64,000 bases of DNA from Neodiprion pinetum. Its lineage: Eukaryota; Arthropoda; Insecta; Hymenoptera; Diprionidae. The translations under genes were made by a program, and so were the position numbers. Positions 24,320 through 39,400 of the stretch are shown here, one piece after another. The stretch lies in the NCBI RefSeq assembly GCF_021155775.2, contig NC_060233.1, positions 1,240,001 through 1,304,000 of the forward strand, in the 5' to 3' direction. Under the pieces are notes generated by a model. It was not told where the DNA came from. It did no database searches and saw only the letters and a program-made list of their open reading frames with translations. Position 1 is the stretch's first letter. Every line of letters begins with the position of its first letter.

Positions 24320-24481
24320 ATGATGTACTCGCCGGACAAGATGATGGGCAGCAAGGGACTCCACGGGGCGCCCATCACAGCCCCAGGATGCTTTCCTTCC
24401 GGGCGATACTCGCCCTCCCCCTACCGAACTGCCCCGGAACCCATGCCGCCCCCGCCCAGGCGATGCATGCCGAACCCAACC
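24320..24481 (+). CDS. acj6: acj6 coding exon 1 (residues 1-54)
   Basis: Starts ATGATG, just downstream of an in-frame TAA. Ends AACCCAACC|GTAAGT in phase 0. It encodes the Tyr/Ser/Pro-rich N-terminus ending RRCMPNPT. Either of the tandem ATGs could initiate. Confidence 0.93.
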
Positions 24482-27400
24482 GTAAGTACCTACGACCTTC
24501 TCATCGCCGATCCGTTGAGGTACCTCTAAGGTGTGTGCATGTGACGCGAAGGATCCTTCGATCCGCGGCTCAAATTAGAAGGCAATCGTGGTTCCCGCCC
24601 ACGCCACGACAAAACCCCACGTCTCTCCTATTTGTCCCGACCAACGGGGATTCCACGGTCAAAGATCAGAGTGGACGGTGCAGACGGCGACGTATGTAAT
24701 TTGCCGCCAGCTCTCTCGTGCAGACTGCGGATACATTATTCACGGCCAATTAATGAAATATAGGTCAGAGCATAGCGATCCTCGCCGTTCCCTCTCTCTT
24801 TCTCTCTCTCACTCTCTCACTCTCGGTACACTCTCTTTCGCGAAGTCCCGTGTCACCGCATAAACTCGGGCTTTACTCGGGAAGCGTGAAACCAATTCGA
24901 TCACGGGTGGGAAAACCGGGGTCGTAAAACAGCGCGACAAGTTTCCGAGATACCTATTTTCGAATTGAAAGGAGGAGGAAATGCCAAAGGGGTGGTGCGA
25001 AAATGAAATCGTTAGGATGCCTGACGCGGCATTAGCGGGCCTGTGATAAAAAATTTATACCTCATAGCGATAGGATACTCATCAAATATTATGCTCCTTC
25101 CCTGTAACGCCTCTAACAATCGAGGATACGGCTATAGGCCTACAGCCGTTAAAGAGACCGCCGGCTATCAGGACTCGCCGTTTCAGGGGTTCGGGTTATG
25201 TCCCGCTTATAGGACGACAGTAATCGTTGGAATTCTAGCGCACGTGCCCGAGGAGTTGTTCGCTGGGTGAAAAAGTGGATAATTAATCACAGCTCGGCGG
25301 TTCGGAACCATTTTTTATCCTCTGTCAAATAATTACGACAGCGTTTTTATCACGCATCTTATTTTCAAGCATTACGTCTTCAATTATCCGCATTATCAGC
25401 CTTATCGCCGTTATTATCATGCTTCGGTTTCATTGATTTTTTATCCCGATGTCTCGCCGTTGTCTTCGCATAGAATTACCCGCGACAATTTTATACATTT
25501 GACACGTTCCGCCTACCATTTTCAAACTTTTCACCGTCGGTACAAACACGCGACTCGTTGTTGGTCAACTTCTTCTTTTTTACTCTCGTTTTTCTGCATT
25601 TATGTATGATTCTCGTTCGTGCAAGTTCTGGAAGTGTGTACAACGAAGTAAAGAGAAATGTAATATTTGATTGCCGCGTTGAATACATTCCGCAAACAAC
25701 TGTTCAGCAATATACGAATAAGTTTTGAAATCGAGTCGCAAAAGAGAAGCAAACCTGTAAGAAAGCTGCACAGTCATTTTCATTTAGGTATGCCAACGCG
25801 AAAAGTTTGTTTCGTAGTTTCGACGATTGACAAACGGCTTAGCAAATTACCGAAACAATTATTATGAATTACGAACGCAGAATTGTTGTTCTATACCTGC
25901 GTACAAGGTATAATACATTCATGCGTTTGCGTACCTATGTATATAATTATTGAAGGAGAACTGTACCGAAAACCGTTCAACTTTTATCTCTATAAATAAG
26001 CGTCGTGGCGAATATCGCGTGCGCGTGCGATACGAGCTCTACTTAAATTATACATCCATTTAACTAATACATAAGAGGGAAACAACCAAGCATCATACTT
26101 TCGAGCCCGCAAACGCGCCGCGGGCGGCCCGCAATTTCATCCCTGGGTATAAATTCCAATTTATGCGGGCATTTTACTTAGAGGTAGGTGGATGGGTACC
26201 GATCTTCGAAATTATGCCCTCCGATAAATTGCCCCAATTTGGAATTAAAGGCCGCTGCAGAGCTCCGCAAAGCTTAAACAGCCGACAGATTGAATTACCG
26301 AAAGTTTCACCCGAATAAATGTACAACGAAGTTGACTCGGCGCCCTCCCGCCCATTTAATTTCTCTCGCTTTCTTTTTCTCCAGTCTCCTTTTCGGTCCC
26401 TCGCGCTATCCTGCGGTAACCTCGTTAATAACACCGCAGTTATACACAATGAATACTAACGGAAGGTCTTTTTTTATTCCTTTGTTCGTCGAGACTCTTA
26501 GACTCCGGATATAAAAGTTTGTTTTCGATGTCGTAGGTCAATTAAGAACTAGAGTTTCCATTTTATGTTAAATTTTATTACAATCTCAAAAATTTAAATA
26601 ACAATTATAACACGACCAACTAGAGAAAAAAAATTAATTAATAATCCTCGCATTAAGCACACGTGAAACAAAGAGTGAAATATAAACCAGTCGTAACACA
26701 GACATTCAAAAACACAGGTCTGCAACCGAAAAACTGCACAGGTTTTTTATACCGTTGCTTACAGATTTTGAGTAACTGATACCGGGAAGAATACTAAAAA
26801 AGTTCCATCGCGTCAGGTTTTTTCTTCGACTAGTGTTTGTAGTTTCATTTAGAGCGAGACTCCCGTTTAATTCGAATTCGTGTATCCTATTCTTGATTCG
26901 AAAAATTTTATGCAAAAGTGATTTCTGACTTTCATTTAATGTGCATCAGAGTGAGACTCGAGAATAAATACAAACAGGGAAAGAGAAAATGGAAAGCGGG
27001 AGCGTCTTCGGAGGCGTATAAAAGAGAAGACGAAAAGGTATCGTAGGCGTAAAGAATGAACACGGAATAATAAATACATTTCTCAAGGAAATTGTTTGTT
27101 CAATTTTGTAAGAAATATTGTTTAGTTCATTTTAACGAAATGGCGGTGTTTTTCATTATTGTTCTACTTTTTTTTTTATGCGAACACCTTGTATTTTGCA
27201 AGAACACCGTACGCGATGGAGGAAAATGGAATTAATTTTTGAATTCAGCACACTCGAAAACTTGATAAAGAAAACAAAACATTTTTTTGCAGACCAGCGA
27301 ATGAACCCGGTAAAATATAGAGCCATATCGTCAGCTACAATAATTGTAAATAATCAGGTTAGGTTTACCATTCCTCTCAAAATACATCCGGCTACCAAAA

Positions 27401-30400
27401 AAGGACTTCAATTTTTTCTTCAAAACATCCGTACTGGTATAAAAGACACAAACGTGGTTGAAACGTGGCCGTAGAGAAAGGAAAGGAGCAAGGAGAAACG
27501 CAAATTAATAATAACAGCAAACCTATAGTACAGATTAAAAACCCACGAAACATGGCGTCTGTTCACCAACATCGTCATGGCGGCCATAATCTAACTATCG
27601 ACCCCATTACCGACCTAATAGTTAGACCCTGAATTCCCCTTGCGCCTCGCTGAAGATTTAGGAGAAGACAAAGTTTTGCGTTCTCGTGTCTCGTCTCGAA
27701 TCGGTTACACTTTTCGGAACATATCGGCTTACCGGTACCATATGCCAGAAGTATACCACTCGAGAGATACGAAAACAGCATCAATCGCCCCCTTTCTCCC
27801 GGTTTGCGAAAAGCTTCGAGCTTCTCTTTGCATCAGGGTGAGGGCTTGACAACCATCCCGGCATCCCGTTCGGCCCCGCCAGCATCTTCTTTCTCTCCTC
27901 TCTCTGGCCTCTCTTCATCTTTCTCTTCTCTCCTCTCTCTTTCGCCGCGACGCAGTCTCCACAGTCTTTAGTTTATTCATGTTACGTAATAGGATAAAAA
28001 CCGTCGCAGCGAGCTGAGTGCCTAGATGAGATTACTCGTTCTGGAATGGCCTATATACCGAACATGTGATATATAGGTACATCAAATCGTGCACGGACTT
28101 GGAGCTTTATCGCGTCTCCGCCTGTTGACGATTTTTTCTTTTTTTTTTTCTTTCTTTTTTTATTATTTTTTTTTTTTCTCCTTTTGATCCTTTTTTTCCT
28201 TTTCTTCGTTTCACTTTCGAACCTTTTTCTTTCCATTTTCACATTTATTTATTCAAACCAATTCGCACGCTTTACGAGCCCGCTCGTCACCTTTCGTTCA
28301 ACCCATTATGCTGTATACACGTGGTTCACGGAATGCATGGATTTCGTCAATCTAACAGATCTTTGGTTTTTCCGTTCAAACTTATATTGTATTGTTGTTT
28401 TCGACTTCCGTCAGTAAGTTTTGAAGGTTTGAAGAAACAAATTAAGTTTCTCACCCTAAACAAATCCACTGCAACTTGTACTTGGTACTTGTTTCGTTGA
28501 TCTAAGTCGGTAGATAAAATTCGATTGACCGTAAATAATTTTTGTTGATAAGAATATATATGTCAAATGAAACTACAAAGAAAATTGTTTCCATTCAAAT
28601 AGTTCAATGCATCCATCTAGAATCACGAATAGGCTAATAAATTTAGATAGTTTTGAAAGTACGACGATACTTTGATTTCTAATATTTCTCTGCGTCAATT
28701 TTGAAAAATATATTGAAAAATCAGTGCCGCGATTCAATTTTCACTCGCAGCTCCATGAGATACGTTGAATCGTGCGACTCTAAGATTGAGGGAGTGTGCA
28801 TATGTGGATAGACTCATGTACATATATTTTGTTGTGCGCTGGTATGATTGATGGCCGCAATCACGAAAGACGAGCATTTTCTTGGCACCTGTTTCCTATA
28901 CGAACGAGCCTCTCCATGCAGTGACAAATGAGCTCCGAGCTTTTCATTCGCCGATCTTAAATCGTTTCTTTTTTTCTCATTTTTTTATTTTATTTCAATA
29001 GAACAATCGAGATTCGAAAGCTACTCGCAAATTTCCGAAGTATAGTAAGAGGTTTTTAGGCTTTCCGTTTTTCCGAAATTGAAATGTCTCCTCCGACGTC
29101 TGGATACCCGTCCAATGTTCGTTCAACTCCTCCAACTGATTGTTGAATAGCCTGTAAATGGAACGGGTTTCAGGTAATAGAGCGGATGATATTTCCATTA
29201 AGTTCCTAAAGCCGATTCGACCGGTCTGCGGGGCTGAACTTAATCGCCGATCCAATCCCCTACAGCCTCACTCGCTTTCCGTTATCATTAGCTTTTTCGA
29301 GTAAAAGAAAAAAACCGCAACTTCAACGTGTCTTCCAATAGCTGACTAAATTTCGTCCAATGACAAAACATGGTCGGATGCAGTCTGATCGCGCAGGTCT
29401 GCAAAAAAATATTGTTTTTCCGCTGTATGGGATGCTTTTGATAAATATTCAGTTTTCGAGTTTGCTGAATCCAGAAATTAGTTCCATTTTCCTCCATCGC
29501 GTACAGTATTTTTTCAAAATACAAGGTATTTGCATAAAAAAACGCATGAAAATAATAAAAAACACTTATTCTTGAGCCTTACTCTAATACACATTAAATG
29601 GAAGTAGAAAAGCATTTTGCATAGGATTTTTCGAATCAAGAATAGGATATGAAATTTCGAATTAAATGGTAGTCTCACTCTGAAACGTAACCGTAAACAC
29701 GGGTTGAAGAAAAAACCTGACGTGACGGAACTTTTTGAGTATTTTTCCCGGTTTCAGTGGGTGAAAATCTACAAGAAACAGTATAGGAAACCTGTGCAGT
29801 TTTTTGGTTGCAGACCTGTGTCATTATGGTAAAATCCATGCATTCGGTTCAATGACCACGAAACTTTGCGACTTAAAGCCGCGGAATGGAAGGTCGAAAA
29901 GAAGACACGGAAGTGTCGTTACGCATGAGAATCAGACTGGCAAAAACGAAACAAGGCCACCGAGGCCGCGTGATTATCGATTTCTTTTATAGCGGGGTGG
30001 TACACACTTTGTCATGACTCATTAACCACGAAAAGTAAACAGTATCCCACTCGATTCAGCCCCACTTTGTTCTGCCCACCGTCCACACGGGCAGCGGAGG
30101 CGGCTTTGTTTGAGTTCAGGTGGACGAACCCGACCCAACCCAGAACGATCCACCCGATGACTTTGCGAAAACGACTTGCCCGACAATTTCTTGGCTTCGC
30201 CGTTTGTAAAAACCCAAAAGCACGTGATCGGCGCGTAAGGCTGGTAAAGCTCGATATCGCCGTAGGTATTACGGTACCAATTATCCGAATACCGTGAATC
30301 GTTGGCGAGGCAGCCGACATATGGGGGCAAAAAAATAAGGCACCAATTCTCCGGCGTCCCGTGCACGATGCAGAGTATGAGCGGTGGTATGGGTGCACAG

Positions 30401-33400
30401 CGCTGCTGTCGCGGGTGGAAAAATCTGGGAACAAACATATGTGCGGGGCGATCGTGGCTCGATAATTAACGTCGGAACTGACTGCGTGATGTAGGCTGCT
30501 CTCTACCCCCCCTGGTAGGACTGGCCATACGTGCGGTATTGTGGGCACTTGTCACGTGATTGCATAATCGATACACGTCCGCTGTCTCCGAAGCACTCTC
30601 CTCCTCCATAAAGCCACCTTCACGCACCCGGTGCACCTGTGAGCTTTTCCCTCCCCCCTCGCCAAGCGACCCTCAGGTGGATTATTACGCACCACGTGCC
30701 ACGGTCTGCAAGAAATATGCACGGACTTTGCAGGGAGCTTGCGCCAATTACAGTCAGGGACGCGAGTCGCGCCAAACGTGCAGCTTAATGATCCAATCCG
30801 AGGTCGGAACCGCGTGAACAGCGAGCATCGCGCTTATGTTATCCTCGCGGTGATTTGTCGGAAACTTCCGGTCGAGGTTAGCCAGAGTTTTTCGGAGTTC
30901 AGGGCGAGAGTTGAAGAGGTATGTTCATGTACGGGGTGAAGTGGCGAACGTCGTCTCGGAACGAGGGTTCGATCCCTGAAAACTGCTCGGGGTCTTTGGC
31001 GACAAGTTGCGAATTATCGAAGATACATACAAGCCTCGCATAATTCAGTGCAACTGGTTACCCCGCTTCCCTTGGTACGTAGGTATGTACGTATATAAAT
31101 ACGAAATGGCCGCGTCGCGGCGGTTACATAATACTTGAAAAATATCGGAAAAGTGATAAACGTCCCTGAAACGCCGAGCATGTCGGACCCTGCAGGTGGA
31201 TCGAGGACGCCGTAAGCGCGTTCGCGAATGCGGTATAAGCTCTTGGATCGATCGTGAGCAGTCCGTAACTTTTGGAAAAAACGAACTTTTTCGAGGCAGC
31301 GTGGCTCGACTGCAGACCCTGAGACGATAATTGAATGCAATTTTTTTTCTCACGCCTACAGAAACGCGGATTCAAACGCGAGTGCGATTCGATATGCACT
31401 GTCGGGTGATTCTGCGTACGGATAATGTAGCCAGTAGCAGACGCTGAGCTCTGGTGCTCGAGCTGTTGTGGAAAGAAGACGTGTAGCGAGTTGTACTCTC
31501 TCGATCTTGCAGCCTTGGGAATCGAGGGAAAAGCGGAAAGGAAGGAGGAGGAGGAGGAGGAGGAAAGGAGCTGGAAGGGCAGAGCTCCTCCGCCACCCAC
31601 ATACGGGACGCTGGGGACACATAACGCTCCCCGCTTACATCCAATCGCTCCTGATTTATATTTACTACTCACTTGGCCCTTATTTATTGTTCTTCTCGGA
31701 GAAACGCGCGCGCGGTAGAACCTTACATATACGTACCTATACTTATACACACACTGCACCGTTAATTTTATCAAATTGAAAATAATGGCAGGTTCGAGCT
31801 TTAACACCGAGTTGAAAGGCATTCAACGAAGCGTCAAACTCTCTCCGCGAGCTGTGAGAGTCCGCGTGGATTGGTTACCGCAATAGCTAATGTCAGAGCT
31901 GGCGATGAATAATTTTTTCAGGTACGGAGTTCGTTGTAGAAGTGGGAACTGAAGGAGCTTGTTTATTTACTCTATCACAGTGACGTGGTGTTTTGATTAA
32001 CGTTGTATCTTCGCACTTTGGAAACATTTTAACCTCGTTTATACATCGTTTTTTCAATAAAATCAAAAGTAGCTTCAAGTTCAACGTTTCATTTATTCGT
32101 GACGGAGAATCGATTGATATCCGTCACCATTTTTCCCCGAATGTAAAGTATCGTTGTGTCAATCAATCTAGGTACCATTATAGATCAAAGATATGAGTTT
32201 TCAACCTCTGTAAAATGAAAAAATGTCCATACCGTAGTGTGAGACGACGCTGGGACGAATGGAACAATGCTCTCTCTCTCTCTCTCAGCAAAAAAAAAAA
32301 AGAAAGAACGAAATCAATTTTGGATGCAACGCAAATGAGTAAAGTATTTTATAGAATATAGAAACGCGGAAAGTTCGAGGCAACGAACAATAATGATCTT
32401 GGAAAGTTTTTAACTTGATTCCATTCGAGTCTTCGCCTACCAATAACGTCCAATCCGCCGATGTGTTTCGCTATTTATCCCAGGCATGGAAACTCCATAC
32501 TCGGTATACATCAAGTACGAATTACTCCATACCGACCATACCAAAGTCGCCGGCTTCGGTACTAATAATCAAACAATTAAAATCTCTGGAAACGAACCCC
32601 GTCGTCGCGGATGGTTATCAAATTAGGCGGACAACGAATGTTACACCATACAACGTCGCTATTTTCTATTTGTCAACATCGCGTTCGGCGCTGCGACAGA
32701 TTCGCATATCGAGATAAGAACGAAGAAATTAGGAACGAATTGACGGGGGCCGGGTTGTCAGGAAGGAGCGACACCGCCATCACATCCGCTTAATAAGTGG
32801 CAGGGCAGTAAGGGACAAGGGTGGCTCGGTCACGCAATTCGGTGTGCCGGAGCCGGTGGAACAAGCAGCGGCACTCCACTCCACTTCGCCTCGCTTCAAT
32901 TTATTCCGGGGAAACACACACGTCCAGAGGCGCAACATCACCCAGTCACCGTATGTGCGTGGTTCCCGCAGGTAAAAAGGGGATACACGCACGGCACATG
33001 CCCATCCTTCCGACCCTGCGGTTTCGTGCCCGAGTGGGTGTTCTTCGAGGGTGGCTATCCCGCGGGTAGTTGCCGGCCGTATTACTTCCGTTTAGAGTCC
33101 GCCGTGGTTTAACTCTCTTTATTATTATTAGCATCGTCGTTAATAATGTTCTCGTTATCGCTACTCACCCGCGTTGCAACGCTGCTATTGTCGTTACACT
33201 CGTTTCATTTTATACCTCTCCGTATGGATAATACTGCGCAGAAACGGTTTCGAACTCGTCTCAGACGATCCGTACTTGATGTATCCTGAGTACGGAGTTT
33301 TCATATCTGGGAAAAGTAGCGAAGGACGTCTGCAGATTGGACGTTATTGGTAGGCGAAGACTCGAATGGAATCAAATTGAAAACTTTTCAAGATTGTTAT

Positions 33401-36400
33401 TGAGTCAGTTGGTTTCGTTGCCTCGAACTTTTCGCGTATCTGTATTCTATCAAATACTTTACTCATTTGCGTTGCATCCAAAATTGATTTCCCTTTTTTT
33501 TTTCAGAGACAATTACTCCATTCATCCCAGCATCGTCCCGCACTGCGGTATGGACATTTTTTCATTTTACAAAGTTTGATAATTCATATCTTTGATCTAT
33601 GTATAATGGTACCTGGATTGATTGACACAGCGATACTTTACATTCGGGGAAAAATGGTAACGGAGATCAATCGAGTCTCCGTCACGAATAAGTGAAACGT
33701 TGAACTTGAAGCTACTTTTGGTTTTATTGAAAAATGATGTATAAACGAGGTAAATATGTTCCGACATTGCAACGATACAACGTTAATCAAAATACCATGC
33801 AACTGTGACAGAGTAAATAAACAACCCCCTTCCGTCCTCGCTTCTATAACGAACCCCATGTACCTGAAAAAAGTACAAGTCGCCGGGTCTGTCTCCGAAT
33901 CTGCGCGGATCCGAGTCTATTCGAAAGGATAAATCTTCCCCGACCACCGATGGTTCATCGACATTCAGACCGTTTGTCGATCGCGATTGGGCGAGTAGGT
34001 ATCGAATCTATGCCCGTGCAACCGTAGCTCGTATAACCCATACCGCTGATGGTGGCGGCCGCGTAATGCCGCGTGAGCCGAGGGGGCAGACAGGAAATAA
34101 ACGTAAGTGTATAATTACAATAATACTCGTGGGGTTTTCCCCACCTTGGTATACCCGCCCCATCGCAGGCAGGTTTCCCGGCGTCCCTTTCCCTCTCTTG
34201 AGCGAGTTTAGCCGAGGGGAGGACGAGCGACGAGTGGAATTTAACGAGTTCTAAATTCACGAGGGGCACGCGAGCTACGCACTCGACGCATCTGTGTTTG
34301 TTTGTAAGTCGTATGCAGTGTGTGTTGTGTATGTATGTATGTCACACCTTAGCGAGTGCACCCGCTTCTATTTAGCGCCACAACAACATGTGATCCATGA
34401 ATATCGTTCCATTTAATTTACTCGACGGGATATTTTCCTTGTTTTGATTCCCTTCTTTCTCCTCTCCACTTATCACCTACGATTGATGTTCGTAATAGAG
34501 AGTACTTTTACGTAATTCAAGATTTGACGATTCATCTTGGCTGAGAAATTGGTAAATTTGAAAAGAAGAGGTAAAAAAAAGATATTGTCTTCGTGGTAAA
34601 GAAAGTTTATTGTTCGTCGATATAAACTAGTACCTCTGTTCATTCGCACAAAGAAGTGTGAATGTAAAAGGTCATCGCGCGGTGTAATTCTGCACAATTG
34701 TTTCCTTTCCTTATCGTCTTAAAACTCTCCACCTCGAAGTTCTTGTCGACACTGGAAAGTAAGATGCAAAAATTTTTCCGAAGATAAATATGTATGAGAT
34801 ACCAGATGTGGAACGTTTGTACGTAGGTAAACCGGAGGAGGAGGGATTGTAAGAGTAAAAGACATAGGAAAAGAATTGTGTATAAGGAAGAAGAAAAAAG
34901 ACAAGCTGAAAGAAGTAAAAGAAAAACTTGGAAACTCGACGTTTAACAGTTCGGTCACGCTTCGACGAGCACGCCGCTCGCTTTCGAACGTTGACTCTCT
35001 ATATATTATATATACTTCATCCTTTCCAACCGGTAGGAGAGAAATACGCCTGCGCATGAAGCGCACGTATGCATACGTCAGTAAGAAGTTCCACGCTCCG
35101 CCCCGTCGTAACAACCCCTATAAAGAGAGAAGGAGAATGAAATAAGACGTTGCCATTATCTGCTAACCGTGCCGAAGAAGAAGAAGACGGCGATGAGGAA
35201 TGACGAAGCGATCCAAAGTTTTCCTTGACCCATTTGGAAGTGATATCGTCGTCGTTTGGTCATCAACACGTTTCCGGACGCGTATATCTTGACACGGAAT
35301 GAAGTGCTCATTGCCAGGGTTGGGTATTCGATTATCTCAACGATGGCTGGCCTCACGCTCGAATGGACGGAAACACCTGCGTGTACCCGGGACAAATATC
35401 CTGTCTAGTTCACAGAGGTCTAGGCAAAGCGGGCGTAGCAGGTACGCGGTTGCAGGTTGTCCGACATTGTGCAAACAGACACACGTGCTTTCTGGTTTGA
35501 CACGCGTTCACTAATCGACTCGCAGCGAAGCACGCGTGGAAAGAAAATTGTGCTAGACACTGGAAACGACCGAGAAACCGATCGTTCGACTCGACTCGTT
35601 GTCAATTAAGACCCCAGACTGAGCCCCGAGCTTAATGGGGGGTGGATTACAATTGCAGTGAAACACAAGACGGTATGATAATTATAATTCAACCCCTTCA
35701 TAGTCCGCTCGACGTGCAATTAGGCGGCTGAATCGGTCGGACAAATCGACGTTTCAATTTTCGTAAATGTCCTCCCTGACTCTCCCCTCGCGTCGTCTTC
35801 CCGGGTGTATCCTGTGGGACCCGAAGTGGCTGATGATCGTGAAGGACGTTACACGAGAGTGCGATCATCCCTGCCAGACTACACCAGGGAAAGGATGAAC
35901 TCTGGGAATTGCACTCGGGTGTCGACGCCACGTGTCGGCACGTGTGTCGCCGCGTGACCAACCTGTTATACACTATTTGCGATAGTCGCCCGCCCTTAAG
36001 TGTATTACCTACTTGTCCAATTACACCCCTGCATCCCCCCCCCTAACTTATACATCGCGTCGTACTTTTTAACGTCCCCCTCGCCGTCCGTCTCCGTCTC
36101 TCATTTCTCTTCTCGCCAAGGGTAACGAACCGTTGCCCGCGTCATTGCAGTCTTCTCAAACAACCTTCAATGGCACATGGAAAGCAAAATATTGTAGACT
36201 TTACATCTCCTGTGGTGAATATATTGACAACACGTTTTTAGAAATCCGATAGTAAGAGTTAGAATACCAATAGCAAGAGTTACAACACGCTTAAGTACAA
36301 GATCTGCCGCAATCGATGTAGATTTGACTCCGAGAAATGGCTGTTCATACATTCACCAGAGGAGATGTAAAATCTGCATCATCTACATTTTTTCGGTGCA

Positions 36401-39400
36401 TTATCTGCATTCGAATTGGTATTCCAAGGCGAGTTGGAAATCAGCGAGTATAGGCCGATGCAGTGTGTGTTGACTTTATTGACGTTGAACGTAAGGTACC
36501 TATACCCATTGTGCTCGGACTGTTGAGGGATCACGTCAAAGACGGTTGCCTACTTATGCATGATGTTTGCCAGGTACGGTAGCGCGTCAAAGGTACAGAG
36601 CATAAAGTATCGTCGGTCACGTGGTAACGTATACCGAGTAAATCCAATTCGAGGCCATCAATATTTGCGCCATAGGCAGTATTTGCACCCTTATTTTTCA
36701 AACGTCGGAAGAGCGTCGTGGTTACAACTCGTCTCGTTGGACTCATTTTATTTACTTGCAACGTTCGCGACTCTGGCTCCGGCGTTACTCAACGTCAAAA
36801 TACCCCCCGCATCGTATGACCCGTCCTACTTTCGGCGGGATCCGCAAGTTACGCATGCACGTAAATACAACGTTACACGAGGGGGAGCGAGGATCGCGAG
36901 TAAGCATGGCGTGAGAGTTGTTGAATCGCGACTATTTCACGGCCACCGTTACGTGACATTTCGACCGGTGTCCGCAGGCGCAAACGCGGTCCGGTCGACG
37001 CCGTGCGGGAGATGAAAGCCGCTCGTGAATAAATAACGGGGTAAAACCGGGCGGAACACGGCCGACTACCGACCCACTAATTCGTCACCTCTGACGGCCT
37101 GCGGCCGACGCGAGCTGCACAATAACTGTCTGCACCCAGGCAGGTGCAGTTTCTTGATTCCGCAAGCTTTTCCATTTACTCTCGACCTCTGTCTCTGCCG
37201 GATGAATAACAAGGTCTTTCGTCGAGAATCAACTACATGTAACGCGTCACCGACACCCATACTGGTACACAGTCAGACCTTCATTGGTTTGTTGCACTTC
37301 GACGCGAGGCAGAAGCCGCGAACAGTGAATGTATACCACGAAGGTCTTGGCACGGTAAGTACCAAGGCGTAGGTATGCGTATACCCTTCGTAGGCACGTT
37401 GTGGCTACAATATGGCCAATAAACTGCGGAGAGAAGAGCACCACCTCACCTCCTACGCTCTGGTGGACTGTAAAGATGATCCGAGCAGCGGTTATAATTG
37501 CTTCCCGACTATCGCTCTAGACCCTTCGTCTCTCCCGGGGATGAGTTAACTGCACCGCGCGAATAAGCTCTGCACCTTTTAGGGATTCATTGGAATGGTC
37601 TTCTCACAACCAGAGATGAGAATCAATTTTTCGTCTTTAAAAGCATGCGCAACATTCGAAATTCCTAGATAATGGTGTTGGAGCCAGCGTAGCGCGAATA
37701 TTTATCCAAGCTTGGTACCTGTCTCCTCTATTGACTGTTTGATTCGCTTGGACTCCCGATTTGACAGTCTGTCGGTAATGTGAACTATACAGCCAGACCA
37801 GAGATGATGCGTTATTCATCATGAGAGTGAACTGTAAGTCCTCGTGTCATACGTGCACCAGCGGATTTCGCACCCTGAGTCCCAGCCGTCGCTTTTCCCG
37901 AAGGTGCAAAGTCATGACTCGATTGTTGTGGTTGAAAACTTGGAATTTTAACCCGAGTCGAAAGCGTTCCGAGGTAAGTCTGCCTACAGGCTGTAACTGC
38001 AGACACGATGCGTCTGTACTTCCGCATTTGACTGCGAGTCTGAAATCAGAATCTGCATTGTTCGAAGTCTGTTGTCAGGTGGCAAAATGTTGATGCCAAG
38101 GAAGATCTGTATCGAAGTCTTGGGATGGGAAGTCTTCAGACAGAGTATTATCGAATTCCTCCAAACGAAGACAACGCTACTACGGAGTAGACCGACGGTC
38201 GCTGAATAGCGGTATCCGAAAGTGACGAGTTTCGTTGACTCGGAGAAGAGAAGAATCGGAGAGTCGGACCCACCGGAAGGATGAGAAAATGGAAGAATTA
38301 CGGCGAGAGGCGCGAGAGGTGAAGCCGTGGAGCGAGGAGGGAGGAAAGGGGACGAAGAGGAAGAGAAGGAGGGAATGGCGGCCGGGTGGATGGCGTGGAT
38401 CGATGAGGCGAACCCGAGGATCTGATTGGCGGGCGGCAGGGGCGGACTGTGTGGGAGTGAAGCGGAGCCAATCAGGGCCGCTTTATTGAGCGAACCTCGC
38501 GTCTTTTAAGTGAGGTTACGAAATCACTGATTTTTACTTGAAGTTTTACCAAACCGCCACCGTCGTCGTCGTCGTCGTCGTGTAGATCGCTTCCCGATCG
38601 TTCGGTCTATCTCGTATATGGTGCCTGTGGTGGTTGCCGAATCCCCTCGATCAGCCCTCCACATCCCTCGCAGCCTCCTCCTCCCGGCAATCCCTCTTCG
38701 TCAATCCTCCGACCAATCAAATCGCTCCGACGAAACGTGCGAACCAATTCGACAAAGCTCAAAAAGAACTCTAGATACAGGTATACACGCATGCTGCAGT
38801 GAAGGATGGATGTCGGGGGATGCGTTGTACACCTTGTATGCGTGAACAGGAATGATCGAACTTCATCGATGTATAACACTGGTCTGCAACCAAAAAACTG
38901 CACAGGTTTTTTATACCGTTTCTTATAGATTTGCAATCACTGAAACCGGAAAAAATACTCAAAAAGTTCCATCAAGTTAGGTTTTTTCTTCAACACGTGT
39001 TTGTCGTTACGTTTAAAGTGAAATTCCCGTGTAATCTGGTATCCTATTCTTGATCCAAAAAATCCTATGCAAAAGTGATTTCCTACTTTCATTTAATATG
39101 TATTAGAGTGAGACGCGAGAATAAATACAAACAGGAAAAGAGAAAATGGAAAGCGGAAACGTCTTCGGAGGCGTATCAAAGAGAAGAAGAAAAGGTTTCG
39201 TATGCGAAAAGAATGAACACGGAATGTTAAATACACTTCGTAACGAAATTGCTCGTTTAATTTTTTGAGAAATATTGTTTAGTTCGCTGTAATGAAATGA
39301 TGGTGGTTTTCATTATTGTTATAGTTTTTTGTACGAACATACCTCGTATTTTGCAAGAATACTGTACGTGATGGAGAGAAATGGAAATCATTTTTGCACA

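Noticed and set aside
30925..31000. Possible tRNA from GGTTCGATCC (T-loop/B-box like) near 30966
   Set aside because: The T stem does not pair and no acceptor or anticodon stem can be drawn.
37154..37372. Possible extra acj6 exon ending ACG|GTAAGT at about 37357
   Set aside because: A good donor and a CAG upstream are present, but the encoded residues do not resemble any Acj6 segment. Treated as a chance pseudo-exon.
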